DNA of 64,000 bases from an uncultured Bacteroides sp. (GTDB lineage: Bacteria > Bacteroidota > Bacteroidia > Bacteroidales > Bacteroidaceae): positions 124,001 to 188,000 of the forward strand of contig CASFPE010000019.1 of assembly GCA_949296575.1 (NCBI GenBank), read 5' to 3'. Of the stretch, positions 26,327 through 36,368 are shown one piece after another; position 1 is the stretch's first letter, and each line of letters begins with the position of its first letter. The position numbers were made by a program, and so were the translations under genes. The notes beneath the pieces are model-generated. The model was not told the origin of the DNA. It did no database searches and saw only the letters and a program-made list of their open reading frames with translations.

Positions 26327-28540
26327 TCAGTTGAACAACTCGAAAGTAAATTTGCAGCCTACCTTGCCGAACCTCCCATGGATGCTGCTGGCAAACACGC
26401 CAACATCAAAAATGGGAGTGGCCACGCCATACCCCACTTCGACGTAAGGAATCAGACGCGGCACGAACAATACATTGAAATACAACCGCTCGCTGCGGAT
26501 GGCGCCGGTATAGCGCGACAAATGAGGAAGCAAAAGGAAAGGCGCTTCGAACGCAAAATGCCCGCGAATGTAGCGGCCGGACGAGTTGTACCAACGGCGG
26601 TCAAGCAAATGGAACACGCCGCCAATCTCATCGTCCCACCCTTGGGGAAGGTTATTGCGGTTGAAATATTCAAAATCCACGAAATAAGTGTTCTTCTGGT
26701 TGGTGAACGCGCCACTCCCTACCCTGTAATAAATATTCCGCAACAAGCCGATGCGGATTTGGTGCTGAAGGTCGAACTCCCACCGTTCATACTCGCCGGT
26801 ACTGCCGAACACGCCCCGGATGCCTCGCTCCCAATCAAGAGTGAGAGTGGGAAAACGCGAACGAAGGTTCATCTTGCGCCGCCCATTCATGTAATAATAA
26901 AGGCCCGGCGTCCAGCGAAGACGGACATGAGGAGCGAAACTGATGTAAGCTTCCTGCACAGGCCCTAACAAATCGTCCCAAGAAGACGGCGGGTTTCCGC
27001 CGTTTGCCGGCATAAATACAGGCTTGTCGATCAAAGTGCGCCGATGGACATTCAAGCCCACAAGAATGTCAAAACCATTGACAGGCTCTATCTCATGGCT
27101 GACCGACAAATAAAGGTCCTTGAAATAGTCGAGGTTGAAGCGGTCGAAATCAAACACACTGTCCGGGATGGCTTCCAATTCATCGAGAACATCGCTGCTG
27201 TAAATGCGGTTGCCGTTGCCCCCCTCTATATGAAACACTCCACGACGTTCCGGCCAATAATTGAAATCCGCATAAGCTTTCCAATAAAATTCTTTATAAG
27301 TGAAATTATAACCTATCTCAGGCACAATGCGCAAAAGACGGTCGCCGGGAAACAGGCAATTGTAGCGGAACTCCTGCCGATAAGAGAAGCCATTGGAAGC
27401 ACTGTAGCTGAACAAAAGGGGATTGACGACAGGCGAACCCTTGACATTGCCAAAACGCGCAAAGTCAAAACTGTAACTATTGAGCAGGATATCGCCCACT
27501 TTGCCGAAAAACACGCGGCTGCGCTTGGGAGCAACCTCCACACGGCGTTCAAGCGTGTCGCGGCGAAATGCGTCGGCCGCATAAAGGCTATCCTCATGCG
27601 GAGTGAGCGGCACCGGGCGCATGGCAGCAAAACAGCTGCTGTCTGGATACACGATGGCGGAATCAAGGCGCAAAGAAAACGATTCAGTGAGGTCGTACTT
27701 GCTGCGGCGAGGCAGCGGATGCACGGTATCCGCACGGGCGATGTCCTGATACGTGAACAAGCCGAAATGGGTGCCGTCAAGGCGGTTGCCGAAAAAACGG
27801 AAACTGAAGTCCACCATGAGCCGTTTGGGCAATAAGCATTCATCGGGCGACTCCCCTGTCTCCATGCGCATGCGGAAACGGGTAAACTCCACCTTCCCTT
27901 CCAAATCGAGATGGCGGATGCTCCAAGTAGCCGTATCCACTGTAATGGCGCCCTCCAGCAATTGCTCGCTTTGCATGCGGGGCACGACACGGATGCGCCA
28001 ACAAGTTCCCCAGGCAGGTTCTGAATAAACACTGTCCAACAGATAATGATAATATTGGCGCCCGTTCAATGCCAAAGGCGACAACAATCTGTCGCGCAAA
28101 AAAGAGGAGGAATAAATGTTCACATTAAAGAACTCACCGATGCGGCGCGACAGCTCTGCTGAATGGAAAAAAGTGCCATACAAAGCGCGTGTTTTAACAT
28201 CATATATGCGCGGGGCCGTATAATGAACCGTTGCAATGCCTTCGGATATATATTCGCTCACCCCTTTCTCCACCTTGAACATGGCCGGGACAAACAGCAT
28301 CAGCAGGTTCTTCTTGCGCACGTTCACCGTGCTTTTCATGTAAAGGTCGGCGGTAAACTCACGGACCAATGTGTCGTATGCAAGGGCATGCGACGACATA
28401 AGAAGGAAAATGCTGTCGGGCAATTGCAGGCTATCGAACACAGGAGGCGTCCGCCTGCGTGCCGTGATTTCCTGTGGCAATGCCAGCCAAAGCAAAAACA
28501 CCAATATTAAATATGAATATGAAGCCGAAACAATACGCAC
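26327..28540 (-). CDS. DUF5686 family outer-membrane protein
   Basis: 737 residues. GTG start (no ATG available) and a signal peptide (VRIVSASYSYLILVFLLWLA...ITA). DUF5686 features: LMLFVPAMFKVEKGV, YISEGIATVHYTAPRIYDVK, and many alternating aromatic beta strands to the C-terminal phenylalanine region (GKVGCKFTFELFN), which predicts an outer-membrane beta barrel. Most DUF5686 proteins also have an N-terminal carboxypeptidase-regulatory-like domain; this one lacks it. Function in Bacteroidetes is not established. It is a single gene with its own promoter, read away from ompA and towards the capsule operon. Confidence 0.82.
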   Translation of the reverse strand: MRIVSASYSYLILVFLLWLALPQEITARRRTPPVFDSLQLPDSIFLLMSSHALAYDTLVREFTADLYMKSTVNVRKKNLLMLFVPAMFKVEKGVSEYISEGIATVHYTAPRIYDVKTRALYGTFFHSAELSRRIGEFFNVNIYSSSFLRDRLLSPLALNGRQYYHYLLDSVYSEPAWGTCWRIRVVPRMQSEQLLEGAITVDTATWSIRHLDLEGKVEFTRFRMRMETGESPDECLLPKRLMVDFSFRFFGNRLDGTHFGLFTYQDIARADTVHPLPRRSKYDLTESFSLRLDSAIVYPDSSCFAAMRPVPLTPHEDSLYAADAFRRDTLERRVEVAPKRSRVFFGKVGDILLNSYSFDFARFGNVKGSPVVNPLLFSYSASNGFSYRQEFRYNCLFPGDRLLRIVPEIGYNFTYKEFYWKAYADFNYWPERRGVFHIEGGNGNRIYSSDVLDELEAIPDSVFDFDRFNLDYFKDLYLSVSHEIEPVNGFDILVGLNVHRRTLIDKPVFMPANGGNPPSSWDDLLGPVQEAYISFAPHVRLRWTPGLYYYMNGRRKMNLRSRFPTLTLDWERGIRGVFGSTGEYERWEFDLQHQIRIGLLRNIYYRVGSGAFTNQKNTYFVDFEYFNRNNLPQGWDDEIGGVFHLLDRRWYNSSGRYIRGHFAFEAPFLLLPHLSRYTGAIRSERLYFNVLFVPRLIPYVEVGYGVATPIFDVGVFASSIHGRFGKVGCKFTFELFN

Positions 28541-28566
28541 CCTGCAATTCTTCTATTTTTGCAACG

Positions 28567-28574
28567 CAAAGATA
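28567..28574 (-). promoter_or_regulatory. Promoter -7 element for the DUF5686 gene
   Basis: TATCTTTG on the minus strand fits TAnnTTTG. The predicted start of transcription is about 20 nt upstream of the GTG start. The -33 TTG is not a clear match (CTTTAG at about the right distance). Confidence 0.5.
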
Positions 28575-28669
28575 CGGATTCATGGAAGATTCGCCCACCT
28601 AAAGTAGCGTATTAATGTTAAATGGTTTAAAAATAAAACATGTATGGTACATATCCGAAAAAACATTGC

Positions 28670-28677
28670 TATATTTG
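28670..28677 (+). promoter_or_regulatory. Promoter -7 element for the OmpA-like gene
   Basis: TATATTTG fits the Bacteroides TAnnTTTG element about 43 nt upstream of the ATG. No strict -33 TTG is visible at 19-21 nt spacing. Confidence 0.45.
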
Positions 28678-28719
28678 ACAAAATTTAAAAATGAAACTTG
28701 AATTAAACCATAAGAGAAA

Positions 28720-29928
28720 ATGAGAAAAACAATTTTGGCCATCATGGCGGCACTGGTGATGTTGCCGATGGCAATCTCAGCACAAGAGAATAAAGAAACA
28801 AAAAGTGAGGCAACACCCGAAGAATTCAAAGGCCAGTGGTTCATATCAGTGGGCGCAGGCCCTCAGTTGCTGATAGGCGATGATGACCACAAAGGCAACT
28901 TTGGTGACAGAATATCGCCTGCATTGAACGTATCAGTCGGCAAATGGTTGATGCCGGGATTGGGATTCCGCTTGGAATACAGCGGGCTCAGCGCCAAAGG
29001 CTGGGGCTACGGCAACGGAGGATACATTTCCGGAGATATGAATGATGAATACCTCTACAAAGAGAAGTTCAACTACATGAACTTTCATGTGGACGCATTG
29101 GTGGACTTGACAAACATGATCGGCGGTTATCGTGAGAACCGCGTATACCGTGCCATTCCATACGCAGGTATCGGATTGGTACACCGCTTTGATGCCGATG
29201 TGCATGGAGACAAGAAAACTTTCTTCGGCATCAACATGGGCTATCAAAACAAATTCCGCTTGGCAAAGAATTGGGATTTCAATTTAGAAGCCAATGCCCT
29301 CTTGATGAATGACTATTTCGACAGCAAGGTGGAAGGCATCAACATGGATGCGCTCATCAACGTGACAGCTGGTTTCACCTACAAGTTCAATGGGAAGAAG
29401 CCGAAAGCACAATGGGCTGAAAACGAAGTATCGGCTGCGGAAATGGAAGCCATCCGCAATGATTTGAACGACCAAATCGCACGCAACGAAGCTTTGGAAA
29501 AAGACATGGACGACCAATTGGCTGCTGAAAAAGCGCGCAATAAAGCGTTGGCCGACCAATTGGCCGCTGAAAAAGACAGAAGGAAAGCGGCTGAAGCAGA
29601 AGCCAAGAAGCCTGTTTCACCGAGAACCATCTTCTTCAACATCAATGAAGCTAAGATTTCACCGAAAGAAAAAGTGAACATCCGCTATGTGGCAGAACAA
29701 ATAAAAGCCAACCCCAACCGGAAGTTTACCGTGACAGGTTATGCAGACAATGCAACCGGCACGCCGGAATTCAACCAAAAGTTGACGCAAGCACGCGCAG
29801 AAGCTGTTTACAACATGCTGGTAGACGACTATGGCGTGAACAAGGACCAATTGGAAATCATAGCCAAAGGCGGCGCAGACAACATGTATGAATCCAATGA
29901 ACTGAACCGAGTGGTCATTGTAGAATAA
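28720..29928 (+). CDS. OmpA-like outer-membrane protein with coiled-coil linker
   Basis: 402 residues. Signal peptide MRKTILAIMAALVMLPMAISA; a beta-barrel region (about 30-230) rich in Gly and aromatic strands; a coiled-coil linker made of near repeats (DQLAAEKARNKALA, DQLAAEKDRRKAAEA) at about 255-300. The OmpA peptidoglycan-binding domain follows from PRTIFFNINEAKI to NRVVIVE, with GYADN...NQKLTQARAEAV holding the diaminopimelate-binding Asp and Arg. It anchors the outer membrane to the cell wall and resembles abundant Bacteroides OmpA/OmpF-like porins. It is a single-gene unit closed by a strong terminator. Confidence 0.9.
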   Translation: MRKTILAIMAALVMLPMAISAQENKETKSEATPEEFKGQWFISVGAGPQLLIGDDDHKGNFGDRISPALNVSVGKWLMPGLGFRLEYSGLSAKGWGYGNGGYISGDMNDEYLYKEKFNYMNFHVDALVDLTNMIGGYRENRVYRAIPYAGIGLVHRFDADVHGDKKTFFGINMGYQNKFRLAKNWDFNLEANALLMNDYFDSKVEGINMDALINVTAGFTYKFNGKKPKAQWAENEVSAAEMEAIRNDLNDQIARNEALEKDMDDQLAAEKARNKALADQLAAEKDRRKAAEAEAKKPVSPRTIFFNINEAKISPKEKVNIRYVAEQIKANPNRKFTVTGYADNATGTPEFNQKLTQARAEAVYNMLVDDYGVNKDQLEIIAKGGADNMYESNELNRVVIVE

Positions 29929-29957
29929 CAAGATTACCAGAACATAGGACATAGCAA

Positions 29958-29990
29958 CAGGGGCGCAATCAAGTTTGCGCCCCTGTTTTT
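29958..29990 (+). terminator. Rho-independent terminator of the OmpA-like gene
   Basis: Perfect 11-bp stem CAGGGGCGCAA / TTGCGCCCCTG with a 6-nt loop, followed by TTTTTG. It lies 29 nt after the stop codon. Confidence 0.9.
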
Positions 29991-30029
29991 GTTTTCAAAC
30001 TTTATCCACAACTCTCACAGATTTTTTTG

Positions 30030-30037
30030 TAATTTTG
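30030..30037 (+). promoter_or_regulatory. Promoter -7 element for glnN
   Basis: TAATTTTG matches TAnnTTTG, 28 nt before the glnN start, leaving a short leader. A -33 TTG at standard distance is not seen. Confidence 0.5.
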
Positions 30038-30065
30038 CCGCCAAACAACAAAAAAAATAGACCCA

Positions 30066-32246
30066 ATGTCAAAAATGCGTTTCTTCGCTCTCCAAGAGCT
30101 TGCCAACCGGCACCCGATGGATGTGGAAATTCCATCCAACAAACTATCCGATTACTACGGCATCCACGTGTTCAACCGCAAAAAGATGCAAGAATACCTG
30201 CCCAAAGAAGCTTTGAAAGCCATTGACGATGCCATAGAAACAGGAACACCCATCGACCGAAGCATGGCAGACCTGATAGCCAACGGCATGAAAAGCTGGG
30301 CAAAAACATTCAACGTCACCCACTATACGCACTGGTTCCAACCATTGACCGACAGCACTGCCGAAAAACACGATGGGTTCATTGAACTGGCAGACAACGG
30401 AAGAGAAGCTATCGAACGCTTTTCAGGGAAATTGCTCATACAGCAAGAACCCGATGCATCCTCGTTTCCCAACGGAGGCATCCGCAACACATTCGAAGCC
30501 AGAGGATACACGGCATGGGATGTGTCTTCGCCTGCTTTTGTAGTGGATACCACGCTTTGCATCCCTACGATATTCATCTCTTACACAGGCGAAGCCTTGG
30601 ATTACAAGACACCATTGCTCAAGGCACTCGCTGCCGTAGACAAGGCAGCCACGGAAGTCTGCCAATTATTCGACAAAAGCATCACACGCGTATATGCCAA
30701 TTTAGGCTGGGAACAAGAATATTTCTTAGTGGACAGCGCACTATACAATGCGCGACCGGACCTTTGCCTGACCGGACGCACCTTGATGGGACATTCATCG
30801 GCCAAAGACCAACAATTGGACGACCACTATTTCGGCTCCATTCCTCCACGGGTAACTGCCTTTATGAAAGAATTGGACTTAGAATGCCATCAGTTAGGCA
30901 TTCCCGTAAAGACACGCCACAACGAGGTAGCCCCCAACCAATTTGAACTGGCACCTATTTTTGAAGATGTGAACCTTGCCAATGACCACAACCAACTGGT
31001 CATGGACTTGATGAAACGCATCGCACAAAAACACCATTTCAATGTCCTCCTGCACGAAAAGCCGTTCAAGGGAGTGAATGGTTCAGGAAAGCACAACAAT
31101 TGGTCGCTATGCACCGACACAGGCATCAACCTGTTCGCACCGGGGAAAAACCAGAAAGGCAACATGCTGTTCATCACCTTTATCGTGAACGTGCTGATGA
31201 TGGTCTATAAGAACCAAGACCTGCTGAGAGCTTCCATTGTCAGTGCCGGAAACAGCCATCGGTTAGGCGCCAACGAAGCACCGCCTGCCATCCTTTCCAT
31301 CTTCTTAGGAAGGCATCTGTCGCACATGCTCGATGTGTTGGGCGCTGAAGATTCCACTAACGAAGAAAAGAAAGCCTTGAAATTAGGAATCGGACGAATA
31401 CCGGAAATATTGTTGGACAACACCGACCGCAACCGTACATCCCCGTTCGCATTCACAGGCAACCGCTTTGAATTCCGTGCCGTTGGTTCTTCGGCCAACT
31501 GTGCAGGCGCCATGATTGCCATCAACGCTGCCATGGCGCACCAGCTGAATGCTTTCAAGGCACAGGTGGATTCACTCATCACAAAGGGCGAAGGCCGCGA
31601 TGAAGCCATTTTCCAAGTACTGAAAGAATTAATCAATGCTTCAAAAGACATCCGCTTTGAAGGCGACGGCTATTCGGAAGAATGGAAGCAGGAAGCAGCC
31701 CGCAGGGGACTGACCAACATCAACCACGTGCCGGATGCTTTAATGAAATACAACGACCCCCAATCAAGGGAAGTATTGTTAGGGGAAGGCATCTTCAACG
31801 AAAACGAACTGAACAGCCGCATTGAGGTGGAATTGGAAAAATTCACCAAGAAAATACAAATAGAAAGCCGGGTATTGGGCGACCTTGCCATCAACCATAT
31901 CGTACCGACAGCCGTGGCTTATCAAAACAGGTTATTGGAAAACCTGCGCGGGCTGAAAGAAATCTTCACTCCTGAAGAATATGAGGCGATGAGTGCTGAC
32001 AGAAAAGACTTGGTCAAAGAGATATCAAGACGCGTAACAGCCATCAAGGTGTTAGTGAAAGAAATGACAGAAGCAAGGAAAACAGCCAACCATCTGGACA
32101 CACAAGAAGAAAAAGCGTTCTCATATGACCAGCACGTAAGCCCGTATTTAGAGAAAATACGAGACCATATCGATCATCTGGAAATGGAAATCGATGACGA
32201 GATATGGCCTTTGCCAAAATACCGTGAATTGCTGTTTGCCAAATAA
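30066..32246 (+). CDS. glnN: Glutamine synthetase type III
   Basis: 726 residues, the usual size of GSIII, which makes glutamine from glutamate, ammonia and ATP and is the main GS form in Bacteroides. Signatures: FSGKLLIQQEPDASSFPNGG, ARGYTAWDVSSPAF, GWEQEYFLVDSAL with metal-binding Glu residues, DHNQLVMDLMKRIA, LHEKPFKGVNGSGKHNNWSL with the ATP/ammonia site, and DNTDRNRTSPFAFTGNRFEF. The C-terminal part is the GSIII-specific helical region. It is a single gene with promoter and terminator. An internal ATG three codons in (30075) is a possible alternative start. Confidence 0.96.
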   Translation: MSKMRFFALQELANRHPMDVEIPSNKLSDYYGIHVFNRKKMQEYLPKEALKAIDDAIETGTPIDRSMADLIANGMKSWAKTFNVTHYTHWFQPLTDSTAEKHDGFIELADNGREAIERFSGKLLIQQEPDASSFPNGGIRNTFEARGYTAWDVSSPAFVVDTTLCIPTIFISYTGEALDYKTPLLKALAAVDKAATEVCQLFDKSITRVYANLGWEQEYFLVDSALYNARPDLCLTGRTLMGHSSAKDQQLDDHYFGSIPPRVTAFMKELDLECHQLGIPVKTRHNEVAPNQFELAPIFEDVNLANDHNQLVMDLMKRIAQKHHFNVLLHEKPFKGVNGSGKHNNWSLCTDTGINLFAPGKNQKGNMLFITFIVNVLMMVYKNQDLLRASIVSAGNSHRLGANEAPPAILSIFLGRHLSHMLDVLGAEDSTNEEKKALKLGIGRIPEILLDNTDRNRTSPFAFTGNRFEFRAVGSSANCAGAMIAINAAMAHQLNAFKAQVDSLITKGEGRDEAIFQVLKELINASKDIRFEGDGYSEEWKQEAARRGLTNINHVPDALMKYNDPQSREVLLGEGIFNENELNSRIEVELEKFTKKIQIESRVLGDLAINHIVPTAVAYQNRLLENLRGLKEIFTPEEYEAMSADRKDLVKEISRRVTAIKVLVKEMTEARKTANHLDTQEEKAFSYDQHVSPYLEKIRDHIDHLEMEIDDEIWPLPKYRELLFAK

Positions 32247-32265
32247 AAAACAGAAAAACAATTGC

Positions 32266-32313
32266 AAAAGGGCGGCTTTTCCACTAAAGGATACCTGAAA
32301 AGCCACCCTTTTC
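32266..32313 (+). terminator. Terminator after glnN
   Basis: Inverted repeat AAAAGGGCGGCTTTTC / GAAAAGCCACCCTTTT, one mismatched pair, with a 15-nt loop and A/T-rich flanks; probably works in both directions. Confidence 0.8.
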
Positions 32314-32342
32314 TTATAAAAAAGCATTTTTATGAACGCACG

Positions 32343-32375
32343 TTGTTCGGATTCCAATTATTATTCTTACTTTTG
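32343..32375 (+). promoter_or_regulatory. Promoter of the Crp/Fnr-type gene
   Basis: TTG at 32343-32345 and TACTTTTG at 32368-32375 with 22-nt spacing. The leader to the ATG at 32405 would be about 20 nt. Confidence 0.5.
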
Positions 32376-32404
32376 TGCTGCATAACACGGTTTTATAGCA
32401 CGTA

Positions 32405-33106
32405 ATGGTCAAAAAAGAACTAACGGACAAAGAAATCATTGAGTATATCTCCGACGTATGGCAAGTTCTGGACGATGAGCAGAAAGAATTCCTGAACCAC
32501 CAATTCACGGTTCAACGGTATAAGAAGAATGAAACCATCTACTGTGAAGAGGAAAAACCGGAATACATGATGTGCCTGCTCAGCGGAAAAGTGAAGATAT
32601 ACAAAGACGGTGTGGGAGGGCGAAGCCAAATCATCCGGATGATCAAACCGGTAGAATACTTCGGCTACAGGGCCTATTTCGCACAAGAGAACTATGTGAC
32701 CGCTGCTGCTGCCGTAGAACCTTCTGTGATTTGCATGATACCCATGACAGCCATCACTCAATTGACCAGCAAAAACAACCGGCTCGCCATGTTCTTTATC
32801 CGCCAGCTATCCATCGATTTGGGCATTGCTGATGCCAGAACCGTGAACCTCACCCAAAAACATATCCGGGGGCGTTTGGCAGAATCATTGCTTTTCCTGA
32901 AAGACAGCTATGGATTGGAAGAAGACCAATCCACACTGAGCATTTACCTTTCGAGGGAAGATTTGGCCAATTTGTCGAACATGACCACTTCCAATGCCAT
33001 ACGCACCCTGTCGAACTTCGCCAATGAGAAACTGATTGCCATCGATGGGCGGAAAATAAAACTCATCGATGAAGAAAAACTGAAAAAAATCAGCAAAATA
33101 GGATAA
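32405..33106 (+). CDS. Crp/Fnr family transcriptional regulator
   Basis: 233 residues. The N-terminal cyclic-nucleotide-binding-like beta roll runs from about 30 to 120 (FTVQRYKKNETIYCEEEKPE, LLSGKVKIYKDG, MIKPVEYFGYRAYF). A dimer helix and a C-terminal winged helix follow, with YLSREDLANLSNMTTSNAIR as the DNA-recognition unit. No cysteine cluster for an Fe-S centre is seen, so it is not an Fnr-type oxygen sensor by sequence. The ligand is unknown. It is a single gene, convergent with the lipid-kinase gene; the 58-nt gap shows no hairpin terminator. Confidence 0.9.
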   Translation: MVKKELTDKEIIEYISDVWQVLDDEQKEFLNHQFTVQRYKKNETIYCEEEKPEYMMCLLSGKVKIYKDGVGGRSQIIRMIKPVEYFGYRAYFAQENYVTAAAAVEPSVICMIPMTAITQLTSKNNRLAMFFIRQLSIDLGIADARTVNLTQKHIRGRLAESLLFLKDSYGLEEDQSTLSIYLSREDLANLSNMTTSNAIRTLSNFANEKLIAIDGRKIKLIDEEKLKKISKIG

Positions 33107-33164
33107 CCTTTTCATGCAAGGCTGCCATCGGGCGCAAAGCCGGATTTTCAACTGCCATCCAATC

Positions 33165-34094
33165 TCATTTAGGAATAACCAGAGTCACCGCTTCAGGCAC
33201 AATGCCTATCTCCACCGGGAAATGCTTAGGCAAAATACGCCCGTCCACATCAATTGAAGCATTGCGGGCGCGAAGCACACGAACCCTCCGGGTGCGGTAA
33301 GACTTCACCATTTTATGATTGAGGATACGCCCCTCCATCAACATCCACAATCCTCTCACCAACTGAAAGAAACCGGGACGATGGATGACGGATACATCCA
33401 GCCATCCATTGTAAGGCACGGCGCTGGGCGTCTGCCCATATCCCCTCGCACTTCCCACACAAACCGTCATGATGCGCCCACGGATATGCTCGTCGTTGAT
33501 GCGCAAATGCATGCGGTAAAACTTGCGTTCGAAAAACAACAGGAAGAGGGCGGCTACATAAGAAAGGAACTTCACGCCCCAGAAACGCTTCGTGCCATCG
33601 GTAATCTTCACGATACGCGCCCCTAAACCTATATTGACCGCATTCAGGAAATAACGGCGCACGTGCTTCTCGCCATCAAAAAAAGAACAATAACCGGCAT
33701 CCACCTTCCGGTGGCGGTTGTTGACCAAGCAATCCACAGCTTCTTTGTAGTTGTCGACCGTCAATCCCCAATAATTGGCAAAATCATTCCCAATCCCGTT
33801 CGGGATAATCCCCAAAGCTATATCCTGCTTTTCCGCAATATCCGACGACATAATGCCGTTTACCGCATCATTCAATGCGCCATCACCGCCCACAACGACA
33901 ATGGTGCGGTAACCATTGTTGGCAAACGTGCGCGCCAAGCGTTCCACAGAGCCGAAACCTTCGGAATGCACATAATCAAACTGCACCTTCTTGCTCTCCA
34001 TGTACTGGCGAATTTCTTTCCAGCGTTTCTTTACTTTCCGGCTTCCTGCCCTTGGATTGTAAATGATTCCCCATTTGTCCGGTTCTACTGACAT
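33165..34094 (-). CDS. Diacylglycerol kinase family lipid kinase
   Basis: 309 residues of the DAGK catalytic/YegS family. KWGIIYNPRAGSRKVKKRW opens the fold; the active-site loop TIVVVGGDGALNDAVNGI and GIIPNGIGNDFANYWG hold the nucleotide-binding and metal residues; the C-terminal beta domain is present up to VTLVIPK. It phosphorylates a lipid alcohol, but which one is not known. The ATG at 34094 is used because GGAGG stands 10 nt before it and the longer frame runs into miaA. It follows miaA by 17 nt and is probably co-transcribed. Confidence 0.9.
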   Translation of the reverse strand: MSVEPDKWGIIYNPRAGSRKVKKRWKEIRQYMESKKVQFDYVHSEGFGSVERLARTFANNGYRTIVVVGGDGALNDAVNGIMSSDIAEKQDIALGIIPNGIGNDFANYWGLTVDNYKEAVDCLVNNRHRKVDAGYCSFFDGEKHVRRYFLNAVNIGLGARIVKITDGTKRFWGVKFLSYVAALFLLFFERKFYRMHLRINDEHIRGRIMTVCVGSARGYGQTPSAVPYNGWLDVSVIHRPGFFQLVRGLWMLMEGRILNHKMVKSYRTRRVRVLRARNASIDVDGRILPKHFPVEIGIVPEAVTLVIPK

Positions 34095-34111
34095 AACCTG
34101 CACCTCCGTAT

Positions 34112-35029
34112 TTATTCTTCCATTAACTGCATGACACGTTCCACTTTTTCCTGCACCGGCAAGGCTGCATCCAACCAATGAATCGGGATTCCCCGTTTCT
34201 CCATCCCCCTGAACCAAGTCATTTGCCGTTTGGCAAACTGGTGAATGGCCGTTTCCAAACGAGTGAACATATCTTCATAACTCATTTTTCCTGTCACATA
34301 AAGAGTCACGTACTTGTATTCCAAACCATAGTAAATCAAATCGTCAGCCGGGATGCCACTGCCAAGAAGCGCACGCACTTCTTCTGCCATGCCTTCTTCC
34401 AACCGTTGCTTCAAGCGGCATGTTATCTTTTCCCTCCTGAGTTCGCGGGAAATATCCACACCAACCACCAGGCTGGACAAGGCAGGGAAACTGCGCACGT
34501 CCACAGGATGCGCCCGGTAATATTCTTCTATTTCTATCGCACGAATAGCACGTTTCGGCGTATCCACGTCCGTCGTGTTGTGCAATGTCTTGTATGTGGC
34601 CAGCAACGTTGCCAACTCCTCCAGCGTTTTTCCCGACAATTGTTCCCGCAAAAGCGGATTCTCAGGCACAGGCATCAGGCGGTATCCTCTCAACACTGCT
34701 TCGATGTACAAGCCTGTTCCTCCACACAATACCGGGATTTTACCTTTGCCACGCACTTCTTCATAAGCTTCCAGGAAGTGCTGCTGGTAAAGAAAAACAT
34801 TGTATTTCGTCCCCGGTTCAACGATGTCGATAAGATGGTAAGGCACATCTTTGCCTCCCACGGAATATTCGCCAAGGTCTTTCCCTGTCCCTAAATCCAT
34901 CCTGCGGTACACCTGGCGGCTGTCGGCACTGATAATTTCAGTGTCCAAGCGTGCCGCCAATGCGGCTGCCAATGCTGTTTTCCCCGATGCGGTAGGTCCT
35001 AAGATGGTTATCAAATCATAATGCGCCAT
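34112..35029 (-). CDS. miaA: tRNA dimethylallyltransferase
   Basis: 305 residues; adds a dimethylallyl group to A37 of tRNAs reading U-starting codons. N-terminal P-loop LITILGPTASGKTALA, SADSRQVYRRMDLGTGK, YHLIDIVEPGTKYNVF, VLCGGTGLYIEAVLRG and a C-terminal QFAKRQMTWFRGM motif are all conserved. The ATG at 35029 is preferred to one four codons upstream (35041) because it directly precedes the AHYDLITILG strand. Its own promoter lies at 35054-35061. Confidence 0.95.
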   Translation of the reverse strand: MAHYDLITILGPTASGKTALAAALAARLDTEIISADSRQVYRRMDLGTGKDLGEYSVGGKDVPYHLIDIVEPGTKYNVFLYQQHFLEAYEEVRGKGKIPVLCGGTGLYIEAVLRGYRLMPVPENPLLREQLSGKTLEELATLLATYKTLHNTTDVDTPKRAIRAIEIEEYYRAHPVDVRSFPALSSLVVGVDISRELRREKITCRLKQRLEEGMAEEVRALLGSGIPADDLIYYGLEYKYVTLYVTGKMSYEDMFTRLETAIHQFAKRQMTWFRGMEKRGIPIHWLDAALPVQEKVERVMQLMEE

Positions 35030-35053
35030 GAATGCCAACAAGGTTTATTGTCA

Positions 35054-35061
35054 CAAAAGTA
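35054..35061 (-). promoter_or_regulatory. Promoter -7 element for miaA and the lipid-kinase gene
   Basis: TACTTTTG on the minus strand, about 25 nt before the miaA ATG, and just downstream of the gap terminator, so miaA and the kinase form an independent unit. Confidence 0.5.
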
Positions 35062-35093
35062 AAGCATTTTTTTGAAACTTCTCCTTGTATGGC

Positions 35094-35124
35094 AAAAAAA
35101 AGCCGCCCTTTCACAAGGACGGCT
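35094..35124 (-). terminator. Rho-independent terminator of gapA
   Basis: On the minus strand the stem AGCCGTCCTT / AAGGGCGGCT (one G-T pair) with a GTGA loop is followed directly by a run of T. It starts 22 nt after the gap stop codon. Confidence 0.9.
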
Positions 35125-35146
35125 CCGCTATATGGTTATGGACTAA

Positions 35147-36169
<1,023 letters not shown>

Positions 36170-36239
36170 TTAAGTGTTCTATAATATCACAAAATCTCTT
36201 TTTACCTTACTTTGTGTACGCTCTTTCTGAAACGCGGTG

Positions 36240-36247
36240 CAAAAGTA
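36240..36247 (-). promoter_or_regulatory. Promoter -7 element for gapA
   Basis: TACTTTTG on the minus strand, 83 nt before the gapA ATG, in a gap with no genes. The -33 element is unclear. Confidence 0.45.
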
Positions 36248-36368
36248 CGAAATTGTTTTCATAATAAGAATAAGAAGATGGCTTAATTTATCTTTTTTTC
36301 GTTAAGTTTCAAGGTGCTGGATGGTTTTCTTGCGTGAAATGAAAGCCCTTGTCCTTCTAATCCCCTTT